Of a stretch of DNA of 64,000 bases, positions 11,483 through 27,232 are shown in pieces. The translations under genes were made by a program, and so were the position numbers. Each line of letters starts with the position of its first letter. Positions within the stretch are counted from its first letter, which is position 1. The notes beneath the pieces were generated by a model. The model ran no database searches. It was given only the letters and a program-made list of their open reading frames with translations, and was not told the origin of the DNA. The stretch covers positions 192,699,325 to 192,763,324 of the forward strand of contig NC_133536.1 of NCBI RefSeq assembly GCF_048544455.1. Direction: 5' to 3'. The DNA comes from Silene latifolia (Eukaryota; Streptophyta; Magnoliopsida; Caryophyllales; Caryophyllaceae).

Positions 11483-12723
11483 TGACATTTGGGACTTTTT
11501 GTAACTTGGTTAGTTTTAAGTTAAATTGGTAGTTTTGTGTTTGGTTCATATTTTGGTTTGGCTTTCAACATTTGTATCTTTCTGCCTATGTTTAGTAGTT
11601 AGTACATAAATTATGCTTCTGTTAGCTTTACATAAACTAGAGTAACATTGGAGAAGACATTGTTAGGTTGACTGCAAATTTCCCCTAAGCCCTTATTTGG
11701 ATAGGAAAAGAGGAGGAAAACAGAGGGCAATGGAGTGAAGGTGAAGGGGGGAGTTTTCTGTTCCAAATGTCTCGTGTCGGAAATGTTTTTTATTTGTGTT
11801 GGAGGAAACAGAATATATCCTATTTTCCTCCCTTTCAAATCCCTGCCTTCATCTTGATAAACAAATAGTAGAAATTGCCTCTCTACATCTCCCCTCATTT
11901 CCCTTCATACTCTTCTATACAGTTAGACTATTGAGCTTTCAATCTTTGAGGCCGTCACTGCTCCAGACACAAGTACACTGGTATAAGACCGTTTTGCTGT
12001 TAGATTACACATTGATGATATTCGGTATTTTTCATCATTTATGTGATGACACGAGACATTTTTTGAAACAAAAACCGAAATACAGTGAAGGAGCGTAACT
12101 AGCACTAGTATCCAGTTATCCACTATTCAGGATTGGTACAAATGAACTCATTACGTTCCCCATCAGGGCAAATGGTATCATACTATATCATCATTCTGTT
12201 TTTTTTTTTTTTTTTTTGTGATGGAAAACATATTTGGCCCCTTCATCCTATTCATACGTAATCTTTTGACTTGAGTTGTCAACTTTGTACCCCTATTTTC
12301 ACAATACGTAATGACTGGCTTTTTTAGACAAGATATTATGAAAATACGGAGTACGTGTTTTGCATCTTTATTCTTTACATATTTTTGATAATATAAGTTG
12401 AAAGAGGACAGCACAAGCTAAAAAAAATTGATAAATGTTTTTTTTAACCGCATGGCTGCGACTGTTACGTTACATTTGCCGGATACCAAGACTTCAAACA
12501 ACTGCAACCGGCATTGCATTTCAAACCCACAGCCTCTAGGAAGTTTCTAAATCCGGGCAGAATGCCAGCATCTACAAGTTGCGACTAACATTGGGTAACG
12601 GCTACTGAGTGGCACTAACAACCTAATGCCTTCATCTTTGTGATGTAGAGGAACGAATTCCATCTTAGCTAAATCTTCTATACTTCTGTAACTAGATCTG
12701 TAAATCCCCCTCCGCTCAAAGAT
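11483..12723. other. Convergent 3' intergenic region
   Basis: This stretch lies between the stop of the DUF630/632 gene (+) and the stop of the UMP kinase gene (-). It should hold both 3' UTRs and poly(A) signals. Other contents are a T18 run near 12201-12218 and a G/A-rich then C/T-rich segment at 11700-11860 that could fold on itself. I see no gene. Confidence 0.6.
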
Positions 12724-17542
<4,819 letters not shown>

Positions 17543-17802
17543 TTCTTGTTGCCAATTATGTACCAAAGATTGAAACTTTTTAAGTTTGAATGATTTTTCA
17601 CAAGGGATGAATGAACATGCTAGCTTCTTGGTTGAAGGGTCACTTTGATAGTGGATAGAGTAGGAGAGTAATATGTTATTATGAAGGGAGACACCGGGCC
17701 TCGTCTACTTCTTTGAACGAGTAGCAATCAAGTTTGATGGAAAATTTAGCCGTTCATGGGTCGTACTGTCTATTGTATTCGGTTCTCCTAACCTTTAAAA
17801 AA

Positions 17803-18618
17803 GGGTTCTGCTATACGTCGTCGACAATTTACTAATTATCGTTGACAATTAATGTAAATTTTCAAGTTTGCTCTCCATAATATAACTCCATTTTCGTCTC
17901 ACTAAAATGCAATTTCCGTCTCACTAAAACACAAGTCAATTTCCGTCTCACTAAAATCTTAAAAGACCGTTTTTCAAAAAATAAAAAAAAAAGCGGGATT
18001 TGTAATTAACAACATGAACGAGAACTTAGTGATTATCGATTACCGCACCAAAAATTAATCTAAGTCAGAAAATGATTTTTTTTTCAAAAAAAAAAAAAAA
18101 AAAAAATCCGGACGGACCAAGGTCCGGACAAAGAAAATTTTCGTCCAGACCATGGTCCAGACAAAAATATTTTCGTCCGGAATTTTTTTTTTTTTTTTAA
18201 TTTTTTTTTTTTTCCGGACGAAAATATTTTCCGTCTGGACCTGGGTTTGGACGAAAATATTTTTGTCTGGACGAAAAATTTCTTTGTCCGGACCTTAGTC
18301 TAGACGAAAAATTTCTTCATCCAGGCCCTTTTTCAACAATTTTTTTTTTTTTAAAAAAATTATTAATTTCAGTCTTAAATTAGTTTTGGGTGCGTGGATC
18401 GATAATCGCTAATTAAAATAAGTTTCAATAAATTAAAAAATTAAAATAAAACGAACTATCCCCGAACGGGATTTATTAGTAATTATTAATTATGTTTTTA
18501 CGAAAACAAAACAAGACGGAAAAAATATAAGGGGGAGTGTGAGGGAGGGGTAGTTTTGGAAGTTCATTAAAATTGTCGACGATAATTAGTAAATTGTCGA
18601 CGAACTTTAGTAGGCAGG
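17803..18618. mobile_element. Mutator-type MITE upstream of UMP kinase
   Basis: The terminal inverted repeats are about 50 bp; GTCGACAATTTACTAATTAT occurs at the left end and its inverse at the right end. The flanks share TTAAAAAA (17795-17802 and 18619-18626), an 8-bp match at the place where a 9-bp Mutator duplication would be expected. The centre is a long palindromic array of CGTCCGGAC/GTCCAGAC words around poly(T) and poly(A). There is no coding capacity. Its edge is only 260 bp upstream of the UMP kinase start codon, so it is part of that gene's upstream region. Confidence 0.65.
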
Positions 18619-18664
18619 TTAAAAAAAGCTCGTATAGAAGTTATGTGCTTGTACTTTGTATATT

Positions 18665-19238
18665 TTTTTTTTTTTTTTTTGAGAGAAAAGAACAATTCAT
18701 TAATAGAAAGTCATACGGCACTTACAAAGAATATGTATAATCGAAAACAAATCTAATGGAAACCAAAGAAAAATAATTTTCTTATAAACTAGGGATCTCA
18801 AAACAGCATCTGACAATTCGGCTCGTCCTATTATCGCTATCTTCATGTAGCTTTTGAGGGGATCTTTCGTTTGATTTATGAGATAAAATTTATCTCTGAC
18901 TGTTTCCAAAGATCGTTGACAAATCACTTTTACCCTTTGAAAGAACACGCTGCAAACTATCAACGAACTACTCTTGACTTTATTACTGATAAAACTAAAC
19001 CCACGAATAAATGGAAAACCTCCGAAATAAGGGACGGAAAAACGATTCTCACCAAAAGGGAGACTTTTATTGAATAAAAGATAGATATGCATATTATTGA
19101 TTAAAATTTGAAACAATTTTGGGGCTTACCATCGATCGATTGATAATCGATGGAAGCCCCTGTATAATTTGGTGGAGGCTAGGGTTTTTTAGAGAGAGTT
19201 TTTTGAGAGAGAATTCTTGGATTATTTTGTTTCCGAAT
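18665..19238 (-). mobile_element. Poly(A) retroposon with 17-bp TSD
   Basis: CTTGTACTTTGTATATT occurs at 18648-18664 and again at 19239-19255 as a perfect 17-bp target duplication. The insert is in minus orientation: its poly(A) tail is the T run from 18665. Its 5' end carries CTCTCTCTAAAAAACCCTAG, like a plant mRNA or LINE 5' leader. A 400-bp open frame inside (about 18700-19116, minus) has no domain I recognise. It could be a short LINE derivative lacking the reverse transcriptase, or a retrocopy of a host mRNA. Confidence 0.7.
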
Positions 19239-19826
19239 CTTGTACTTTGTATATTTGCATAGGCCTAATCCCGAAAAGCTGTTATAAACATGTAAACTCG
19301 GCTGTCCACGGGCCACAGAATATTCGGCTGAGCGGTATAACCGATATTGACCCAAATTCGAAGTTGCTCCCCTTAAATGAAGACTCCGTTATTCAGCCGC
19401 ATTATTAAAACAAACGATTTGTGTAACAAATTTTCATAATGAAATCAACTCATATTTGAGTATGCACTTTAAAGTTTAAACTCCCTTAATAAAAAGAGTG
19501 CTTGATAATCGATAGAAGAGTACAAAGATATCAAAAACTAGAAATGTGACAAGGGAGCATAACTTGAAGTTTATGCAATTTCCAAAGGCCTTAATATTCA
19601 CATATTAGCAAAACAGACTGAAATTCACTCTGGACTTCGAGCGTACAAGCCTGAATTTGATGCTCTCTCATTCAAAGAACCTAATATCGACTAGACATCG
19701 ACATAAAACCATTATATAGATAGTCATAGACAACATATACTAGTAGTTTACAAAAATTCAGGACTGTAACAAGATGTCCCTCTTTAAGAGCAGTATAAGC
19801 CTTGACAAATTCCGACCCATGGATTC

Positions 19827-22441
19827 TCAGCTATCCTCACAAATTACCTGCAAAACCCAGAAACAAATGTAACTGTCATTTCTGATCTATGCGCCATTTC
19901 AATGATTTGGTGATATGTTCGATTTGGACTGCATAAGTTGGCTTAGGTAGTTAGAATGTGAAAAGGTGATATGTCAAGTTTGCTTAGTTAGTTAGAATGT
20001 TTCAACTTGGTATACCCGAGATTTTACAAGATAGGACCTAAGACAGCGGGTTCTCATTTCCCGCTGTTGCCAAAAAGTTGCTTGATATGTAATTACATCA
20101 ATAGATATAGCAGAAAGATGTACCTTAGCCCTGGAAGATTGTGGAACCTGCTTAGAGATGAGTTTAGCAGTGTCTTTCCACCAAATGACCTCTACCTCCT
20201 TTTCTTGAAGCTTTCCCTTGATGAATTCTAGATGAGCTTCTAGTTCTTTTATCCTCTCTTCTTGTCTCGCTTCCAGAAGTTCATGTAAACGCCTCTCGAG
20301 TTCAAGAGGAGGAACACCATAATGTTCCGGGGTGACTTCATCATTGGGGTTTATGACCTCTTCGGAGGAACTAACAGTTGCTGTTCCTGTTGCCTTGCCA
20401 TTAGAAGATAACTGTCAAAGTGCCAAATCAAAGTCATTACCTCAGTGGAATAGAGCAATCTTTGCATTTGGTTTGCAATGCTTTTAACTTGAAACTGTCG
20501 AAACCTTATAACAATGCGTAGAAATTAGGTTTCAAAATTTTAGACTCGGATTTATTCACAGGAAGTGCTTCCACTAGCAATGAAGTCAAAGATTCAGAAT
20601 TCTTCGTCTATAGAATATGATAAAAATAAAAATTATGATTCAGTAAAGAAAGCACTATTCACTTATTAATTGTGATTTAGTAGTCAGTCGATGAAATCTC
20701 AACTCAAAACTCGACTCAAAACTCATTATGAATCATTGGGGAGACATCTCCCTCCTTTTATGGGCCAGAGTCTTTAGACAGCGCGAGAGATTGGGTCACT
20801 GTATTGGCAAAGAGCAAGGCGTACCAATAATGTTGCAAAAGAGCATGAAACCAGGCCAAATTCTTATGACTGTTTTTGAGTCAGAAAATTTTTTTAGTTT
20901 TGTATGAGACTGTCGTAGATCAATACAATGTGAGACCCGCTATAATCTCCATCGGAATATCCATTAACCAGCAAGAAAAATGACTAACAAATACAGCAAC
21001 TAACTATTGCATCTGTTTCATCATATTCTTATTATAAGACAGTCTCATATGAAGATCCGCGAAAAAAGGTTTAATTAAAAAATGGTAAGCAGAGAAAGTA
21101 GTTTACCTGAGTGACATTCTCTTGATGTTCCAATTGCTGACCAGTCTCGCCGTACCCTTCTGTCTCAATGTCAATCTGCAACCTCTCTAGTTCAGCAGCC
21201 AATTCCTCCTCAAGACAACTTACTTCGTCCACACACCGTTGTGTTTCATACATATCACAGTGTTTGTCACACACACCACTCATCCCGGACACCTCTTGAC
21301 TAGACCCGACTCCATGCCCCTCTTGTGAATACGCTGTAAGATTGCTTGGACCGTCAATGGTGGTGGTGCTTACTGCATAGGTAACTTCAGGGTCTGATAA
21401 CCCGTTTGGGGGAGTGACTTTACCCTCGTCATGCCCTTGTTTTGCGCTTTTTAGGAATGTCTCCATTTGCCTACGCAATTCTGCTGTTTTTTCGAGTTCT
21501 GTTTTGCTAGCTGCTATAAGTGACAGTAGTCCCAGCCCAGCAGCCACATTGAAGTTCATTTCCTGCCTTTGATGCCCTGAACCGAGAATGTCATTAGACA
21601 AGAAAACAGTGACAGTCTGAAAGAGCTCGGATTCAAACAATATCAACTTTGACCATTTATATTGATTTGCCCTTTAATTTCCAATCTCTCAAGTGATAGA
21701 ATCAGGGATATTTTCGTCCGTTACTTATAATTGGAGTGTCCCAGTAGATTTTGTGAGTGTATTTAGTGCCACCCTATTTTTATATAGACGTTACAACAAA
21801 AACAAGTGTTTAAATGACTATCCACCCTGAAAACGACTTTACAAAATCAATTGTTAAGCCATTTGATATTTTGTAGGAATTGAATTCGAATATACAACTA
21901 CGTTACAGTATAAAGAAGCGTAACCAGTGAAAAAAAGTTTTAAATTTTGGGGAACAAATTACTAACACGAGCCCAGCATGACATTTTGACCCTTCATTTA
22001 GATTAAAAATTGAATACTTCACAAAGAATGAAGGTATCAGAAATTCCAATACCGTGTCGTGTCTGAGACTTGCAACCAGCCGAGACGGCGAGACGGAGTA
22101 ACATAAAACATTGAACTAATGGCATAAAATAAGTTACCTGAAACGCCGTCGTGAATTGTTTGATGATCAACCGCCATCAAATCAGTAGCAACCTCTCGTT
22201 TCTCCACCTCCTCCGCCATGACTTTATCTCCCCTACGACGTCGTTTGCATTTCTTTACGACAGCGAGAAGGCGGCACACGGCGACACGTGCGGGAGAATA
22301 ACATTCGAGACCTCTAACACACTCCATTCCTCTTACACTTTCTTCCCTAGTCAATACCGTCAAACACCTCCCTCCTCCTCCTCCTCTTTTTCGCAAACTC
22401 CGCCATTCTTGATCGTCATTGGCGGAGTTTATCGTCGGCAT
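19827..22441 (-). CDS. POLAR-like cell-polarity protein
   Basis: Four exons on the minus strand: 22138-22441, 21107-21576, 20124-20411 and 19827-19847; GT-AG introns and phases agree and give 360 residues. The N-terminal 60 residues are basic with a glycine run. About residues 105-135 (MNFNVAAGLGLLSLIAASKTELEKTAELRRQM) form a hydrophobic then helical stretch. Residues 221-239 (SCLEEELAAELERLQIDIE) and 294-344 (LERRLHELLEARQEERIKEL...EVEVIWWKDTAKLIS) look like coiled coils and match what I remember of the POLAR (polar localization during asymmetric division and redistribution) family, which acts in stomatal-lineage asymmetric division. The last exon codes only VICEDS; if the intron before it is retained the C terminus differs. 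The start at 22441 is the first in-frame ATG. Gene structure is firm; the family name rests on recalled motifs. Confidence 0.8.
20901..21052. repeat. Foldback repeat in POLAR-like intron 2
   Basis: TATGAGACTGTCGTAG near 20902 is matched in inverse by AGACAGTCTCATA near 21037-21050, giving a hairpin-shaped unit of about 150 bp. It is related in its ends (GAGAC-GTCTTA) to the unit in intron 1 of the DUF630/632 gene. It is non-coding. Confidence 0.45.
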
Positions 22442-22662
22442 TTTACTTCGAGCCCGTTCACTTTTTATTTGATCAATTTTTCTCAAGATACTACCCTTTT
22501 TATATACGAGTAGGAGGTGTAGGGAGAAACGGAATTCGAACCTACAATTTATCGTTTACGGTTTTAACCACGAGTAACATTTTTGACTGAGGAGATGAAA
22601 TTGTTGAAAGACTAATGCTGGTTTTAACATTTAAACAGTCACGGATTAAAAATAGTCCTACA

Positions 22663-22818
22663 TAGAGCTGGACAACATAGCGGGCCAGCCCAGCCCAGCC
22701 CGGCCTCACGGGCCAATAATCAACAGCCCGCCAGCCCATGGCACAGCCCAGCCCAGCCCGGTCAGCCCTACGGGCTGTGCTAGTGCTGGATTTTTTCAGC
22801 CCAGCCCGTTTCAGCCCG

Positions 22819-22850
<32 letters not shown>

Positions 22851-23041
22851 AATTGTACCAAGCCCGGCCCAGCCCGCCCCTATAGTGCCGTGCGTCTAGC
22901 CGGCTGGACAAAACCAAAACCACCCGCCCGGCCCCGGACAAATTTTGTCCTCCTTTAGTCCTTAGTGCCGTGTCGTGTCGCTTTACTCTACCACAAGACC
23001 CGCCCTTTTGGCCGGCCGTCCCGACCCAATGTCCACCTCTA
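22663..23041. mobile_element. Non-autonomous hAT element with 8-bp TSD
   Basis: The ends are TAGAGCTGGACA and the inverse of TAGAGGTGGACA, with a perfect GTCCTACA duplication at 22655-22662 and 23042-23049. The interior is unusually GC-rich, built of GCCCAGCCC and CGGGCC words around a poly(T)/poly(A) centre. It has no coding capacity. It lies 221 bp upstream of the POLAR-like start codon. Confidence 0.9.
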
Positions 23042-23051
23042 GTCCTACAGG

Positions 23052-23523
23052 TAGACATGGCAAACGAGTCAATGAGATTGAGTCAATTTGGGCTCGGGTT
23101 GTTTCGGGCAAGAATTCGGGTCCACTGGGTTACTTCGGGCTCAGGCCATTTTAGGTGGGTTATTGTAAAGTTATTTCGGGATAGTAGTTTGTATGCTACT
23201 CCCTCCTATTCTATATGATCTTCCACATTATTTTTGGACTAATATTTAGTGGAGTGTTTAGTATGTGGAGGAAAATAAAAGTAGGAGAGAGAATGTAGGG
23301 TTAGATGTTATATTAACCATAAATAATGGACAAATAAGGAAAGTGGAAGATCTTTGTGAATTTTCCGATTTAGGAAATGTGGAAGATGTTAGGGAATAGG
23401 AGGGAGTACAATAAACATTTGGATAGGGTTGAATAGGTCGGGTCAATTCGGGCCTCAAGTCAGATCAGATGCGGGTCGAGTTCAGGTGGGATCATTTGGC
23501 TCGGGCCAGTTTGGTCAGGTCTA
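23052..23523. mobile_element. Degenerate hAT-like repeat
   Basis: It starts TAGACATGGCAAACGAG and ends with the inverse of TAGACCTGACCAAACTGG; inside are GGGTCGGG and TCGGGCTC words typical of the other hAT-like repeats here. No matching 8-bp duplication is found, so the ends are uncertain. A Stowaway MITE (23199-23406) is inserted in it. Confidence 0.5.
23199..23406. mobile_element. Stowaway MITE
   Basis: It starts CTCCCTCCTATTC and ends GAATAGGAGGGAG, flanked by TA on both sides, as in Tc1/mariner Stowaway MITEs. It is 208 bp with no coding capacity. The imperfect inverse at the inner ends (ATGATCTTCCAC / GTGGAAGATG) supports a full-length element. Confidence 0.85.
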
Positions 23524-25962
23524 GCTATATGTAAGACCATCCTTTTATAATGAAAACATTTGTTTATTGGTTGCAATAAATGAATTTTTAACGATAAAAG
23601 AACCGTCTCATATCGTAAGACGTATTATGTGTGAAAATAGGGGGGAAATGGGTTATGATTGTGGGTTTTTGGGCGTAGGGATGTGGGCTTAGCTACTTGA
23701 GGAATCAAATCCAAAGTGATTATGGAAGCTTCGTAAATTGGGAGTAATGTTGGAATTTGAATGTTTGATTTTATTTAATTCTGTCATTGGATCAGTAAAA
23801 CATTCTTGGTTAGTTTTGAATATTTTTGAAAGTTTGATATTTTCAAATGTATTTCTTTATTTTGTTCTGATTTGGGAGATTTTGTTCCTTGAGAATGCAT
23901 TTATTAATTTTGTAGAGCAATTGTATTTGTCATCTATATATGATTCCATGAATGTGTTATTCATAATAGGAAAAAAAAATTTAGAAACATAATTAAATTA
24001 AATTTTATCTAACTCTTTTAAATTTTGTAGTTACAAATTATGTAGAGAAATCGTCTTGAAAAAATGTAGTTAATGTTAATAGGTACCCAACTCAATTCGT
24101 AAATTTACTCCGTACTATACTCTATTAGTTTCATTAACCATTATTGATACCTTTAAATGTATCGGGTTCTGAATGTGACATTTTCCAACAAATACTACAA
24201 AACATTGATTCACTGTGCATTGTCGATAGTGCAAGCAATACTCTTCGAAAGTTTAAAAAACATGTATGTTTTGAATCCAGGACACATTTTTCTTACCATG
24301 AAACTCAAATAATACCGTTACACATATATAATAACCCATTTTCATTCAAAATTATCATTTAATCTTAATTTTAGTAACGATATTACATACATGTATACAA
24401 TTATCTTATACTCCGTACAAAGCCTAGCTACCACCAAAGGATACACAATATCGTACAAAACTCCGTTACTATTTTTAATTTTAAATTTTAACTGTTGTAT
24501 GGGCTAATAGTAGGTTATCGCCGTTCGTTAAATCTCTAATAGGTGAATGTAAACGGGAAAAATTACTTCCCTAAGTTGGTCGGATTATGTGTACGGAGTA
24601 AGTATCGAACCGAGTTATTCTTGGCGGGAGAAAGGATTATTTTCGTTGGCATTTGCCTATGTTTTATCCTGACAAGGCAAATTTAATATGGATATGGACA
24701 TTATAAAACACAAGAAAAGCAATGTCTCTAGTCTCTACAATTTCATCTAATGAGCAATATCTTTAAATGCAAATTCTAGTCTAAGATAGTCGTATACTCA
24801 ATTTATGAATTATACAACCAGTTGTATATGTTGTATGGTGTAGAATCTGAGCTTTATGATAAAGTATCCGAGCTTTATTAGAAAGTATTGAACTCATCCA
24901 TTTACACATTAAAAACATGAGCTTTAAATTAGCTCAGAAAAAATACATATAAGCTCGGATTCTTATACCTTGGTTGTACAATGTTTATGGTACAACTGGA
25001 TGTATAATCCTATTTGTGTCTTAAACTGTAAAACGCTCAATTTATATAAAAAGGATATTCAATTTTTGCTTATAAATGATTTGTATTTTTACCTAATGGA
25101 ATTGTTTCGTATACGAGTCTCTATGTCAATCTTACTTACCCCATAATTACTCTTTCAAAAATTTCCTTATTCTCTATGCTATGTTATAGGCACCGAAAAA
25201 TGACAAGTAATGTGGTGCAATTATCTTAAACGTACCGAAAATATCTTAGTTTGCTAGATTGCTTCGATTAACATGATTACTATGAATGTTAATCTCTTTG
25301 TACTTGTATTACATTGTTCTGTGACCGGCTCAAGCAACACAATATACTCACACAATAATCCTCAATACCACATTACCACTAATTCAACTTTTCTTATTCA
25401 AGAAACAACCGCTCGTCCTAATTTTATCTAGTTTACTCATCTTTCTAGTAACTAATTCGTAATTATCAAAATGGTTATTAATCATTAAATCCTTTTATCT
25501 ACCAATTTTAAACTTTTTTTTTTTTTTTTTGAATGAGACAATAAAGAGAACTAATAAAATTCAGAAAGTTAAATAGATGGGACAAAGAGATCCAACATTC
25601 AGAAAATGTTAAAGTCGTGGATTTCCGATTTCCCGCCATAGAATGAGACAAGGAAGGAGTTTAGTTGTATATGTCTGAATTTTCCCGTGAGAGAATTTAA
25701 TATGCAAATCGCTGACATTCATCTCTTAATGACTTTGGGCCCATGTTTCAGTACTTCAGTTGGGCCTCGACATGTGGGCTACCCTCCTACCCACCTTCGG
25801 CCATCTACTATTCTACTCTGAGCTGGGGCGGGTATTGGTAGAGGCGTAGAGGTTTAGCGGGTGGTGATCTGGTGGGGCGGATATGGGTACGAAAAGTCGA
25901 AAATTATACATTTATACTCGCCAAAAGTAATGGGGCGGGAATGAATTTTGCATCATATCCAC
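23524..25962. other. AT-rich intergenic DNA
   Basis: I see no gene. It contains a weak GTAAGACC/GTCTCATATCGTAAG foldback near 23530-23620, the foldback MITE at 24806-25010, a T run near 25510-25530, and a GC-rich patch at 25824-25945 made of GGGGCGGG words. That patch looks like an older hAT-type repeat and is the site of the next hAT insertion. Short open frames at 23738-23992 and 24144-24362 are AT-rich and unlike any family I know. Confidence 0.6.
24806..25010. mobile_element. Foldback MITE (second GGATTATACATC copy)
   Basis: The left end reads GAATTATACAACCAGTTGTA and the right end is the inverse of GGATTATACATCCAGTTGTA. Inside is a near-palindrome around GAGCTTT/AAAGCTC words. The terminal words match the unit at 3571-3863, so the two are one family. 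The TSD is not resolved. Confidence 0.5.
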
Positions 25963-26506
25963 TAGGACAGAGCACGGATCAGATATTCGATCCAAAGTGC
26001 TAGTTCGGATCGGATATCCATGTTAGAAATCCCGAAGTTAGATATCCAATATCCAAACCAACTGTTTCAGATATCCAATGTTCGGGTATCCAAAATAATC
26101 GGATCGGATGCGAGTATCCATCGGATATTCATACTTTTGAATTTACTTTACAATTAAATTTGAAACACGATTATATTCATCGTCTTACATGATGATTTTA
26201 TTTAGTATTCTTACTCAAATGTTATTGACATAAAATTTAAGTACCACTTACATATTTCTCTAATATTTTAAACATTAAATAAGTTGTTATATCAAATAAA
26301 ATTCTATTTTCTCGAAATTATACTAGAAAACTATAATTTCGGATCAGATCGATATCCAAATATTTTAATTCTAATATCCATACCCAAACCAAAACCAAAG
26401 ATTTCGGATTAGATATCCAAACCAAACTTAACTTTCGGATTGGATATCCAAAAATCCGGATCGGATATCGAATCAGTTTGGATAATTGGATTTTTGCTCA
26501 GCCCTA
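25963..26506. mobile_element. Non-autonomous hAT element with 8-bp TSD
   Basis: It starts TAGGACAGAGC and ends with the inverse of TAGGGCTGAGC; ATATCCAC is duplicated perfectly at 25955-25962 and 26507-26514. Both subterminal regions are dense in GGATCGGATATCC words. The 544-bp element has no coding capacity. Confidence 0.9.
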
Positions 26507-26634
26507 ATATCCACTCCATACCTATCTACCCGACAATCATTAAAAAAATTAATAGGATTATAAAATTTTAAAAATCTTATTTTGTTATAATTAAGATATA
26601 ATAATAATACGGGAAAATGGTGATTGACCCCCAT

Positions 26635-26675
26635 AAAACATGTTCATTTGCTTTTGAAACAAATGAACATGTTTT
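26635..26675. repeat. Perfect 16-bp hairpin
   Basis: AAAACATGTTCATTTG at 26635-26650 and its exact inverse at 26660-26675 enclose a 9-base loop. No terminator-type role is expected in a plant nucleus; it may be the end of a small element or a recombination relic. Confidence 0.8.
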
Positions 26676-26974
26676 TGGATTTTAAAATGTTTTTGAAAAG
26701 AAATTAACATATTTTTAGTATTTTTAAATACAAATTCTCTTCCACGCACACATAAAATTTACATTGTCCCAAAAAACGAACGTAGGGTAGAAATTAAAAG
26801 AAATAACATGGTTTTGCGATTTCTTGGGTTTTCAATTTTTTTGTTTATTTTTCAAAAATGAAACTAGTTTGAAACCCATGAACTTTACGGGCTGTTTCAT
26901 AGTTAGTTCAGAAGAGGCAGCTAATATTTACCACTTAAAAAATAATTATAATTGCTAAAATCGTATTATAAATA

Positions 26975-27232
26975 CTTCCTCCATTCAACTCCACTCTACC
27001 ACTTTCCTTTTTCGCGTTTGTCAACGCGTGTTTTACGCGCTAAATATCGTTAGCTACGTATTTGCAAAAATTATAAAAGTTAGATATTTTTAATGTACTC
27101 GTAAAGACGAATCAAACAAGATCCCACATGAATATATTTCCACTTACGTATCGAGAGAAAATCGAAATTGAATACACAATTGTGAATAGTGTATAAAAGT
27201 GAAATAGGTAGAGTGGAATTGAATAGAGGAAG
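26975..27232. mobile_element. Stowaway MITE
   Basis: It starts CTTCCTCCATTCAACTCCAC and ends with its inverse, flanked by TA (26973-26974, 27233-27234). It is 258 bp and non-coding. The terminal repeats match over about 28 bp, so it is rather fresh. Confidence 0.85.

Noticed and set aside
18700-19116. 138-codon minus-strand frame as a host gene
   Set aside because: It is inside a poly(A) retroposon with TSDs; no domain recognised, no splice sites or promoter.
22780-23058. 92-codon minus-strand frame in GC-rich DNA
   Set aside because: Falls within the non-coding hAT MITE; the frame results from repeated GGGCTGGGC words and a poly-A/T centre.
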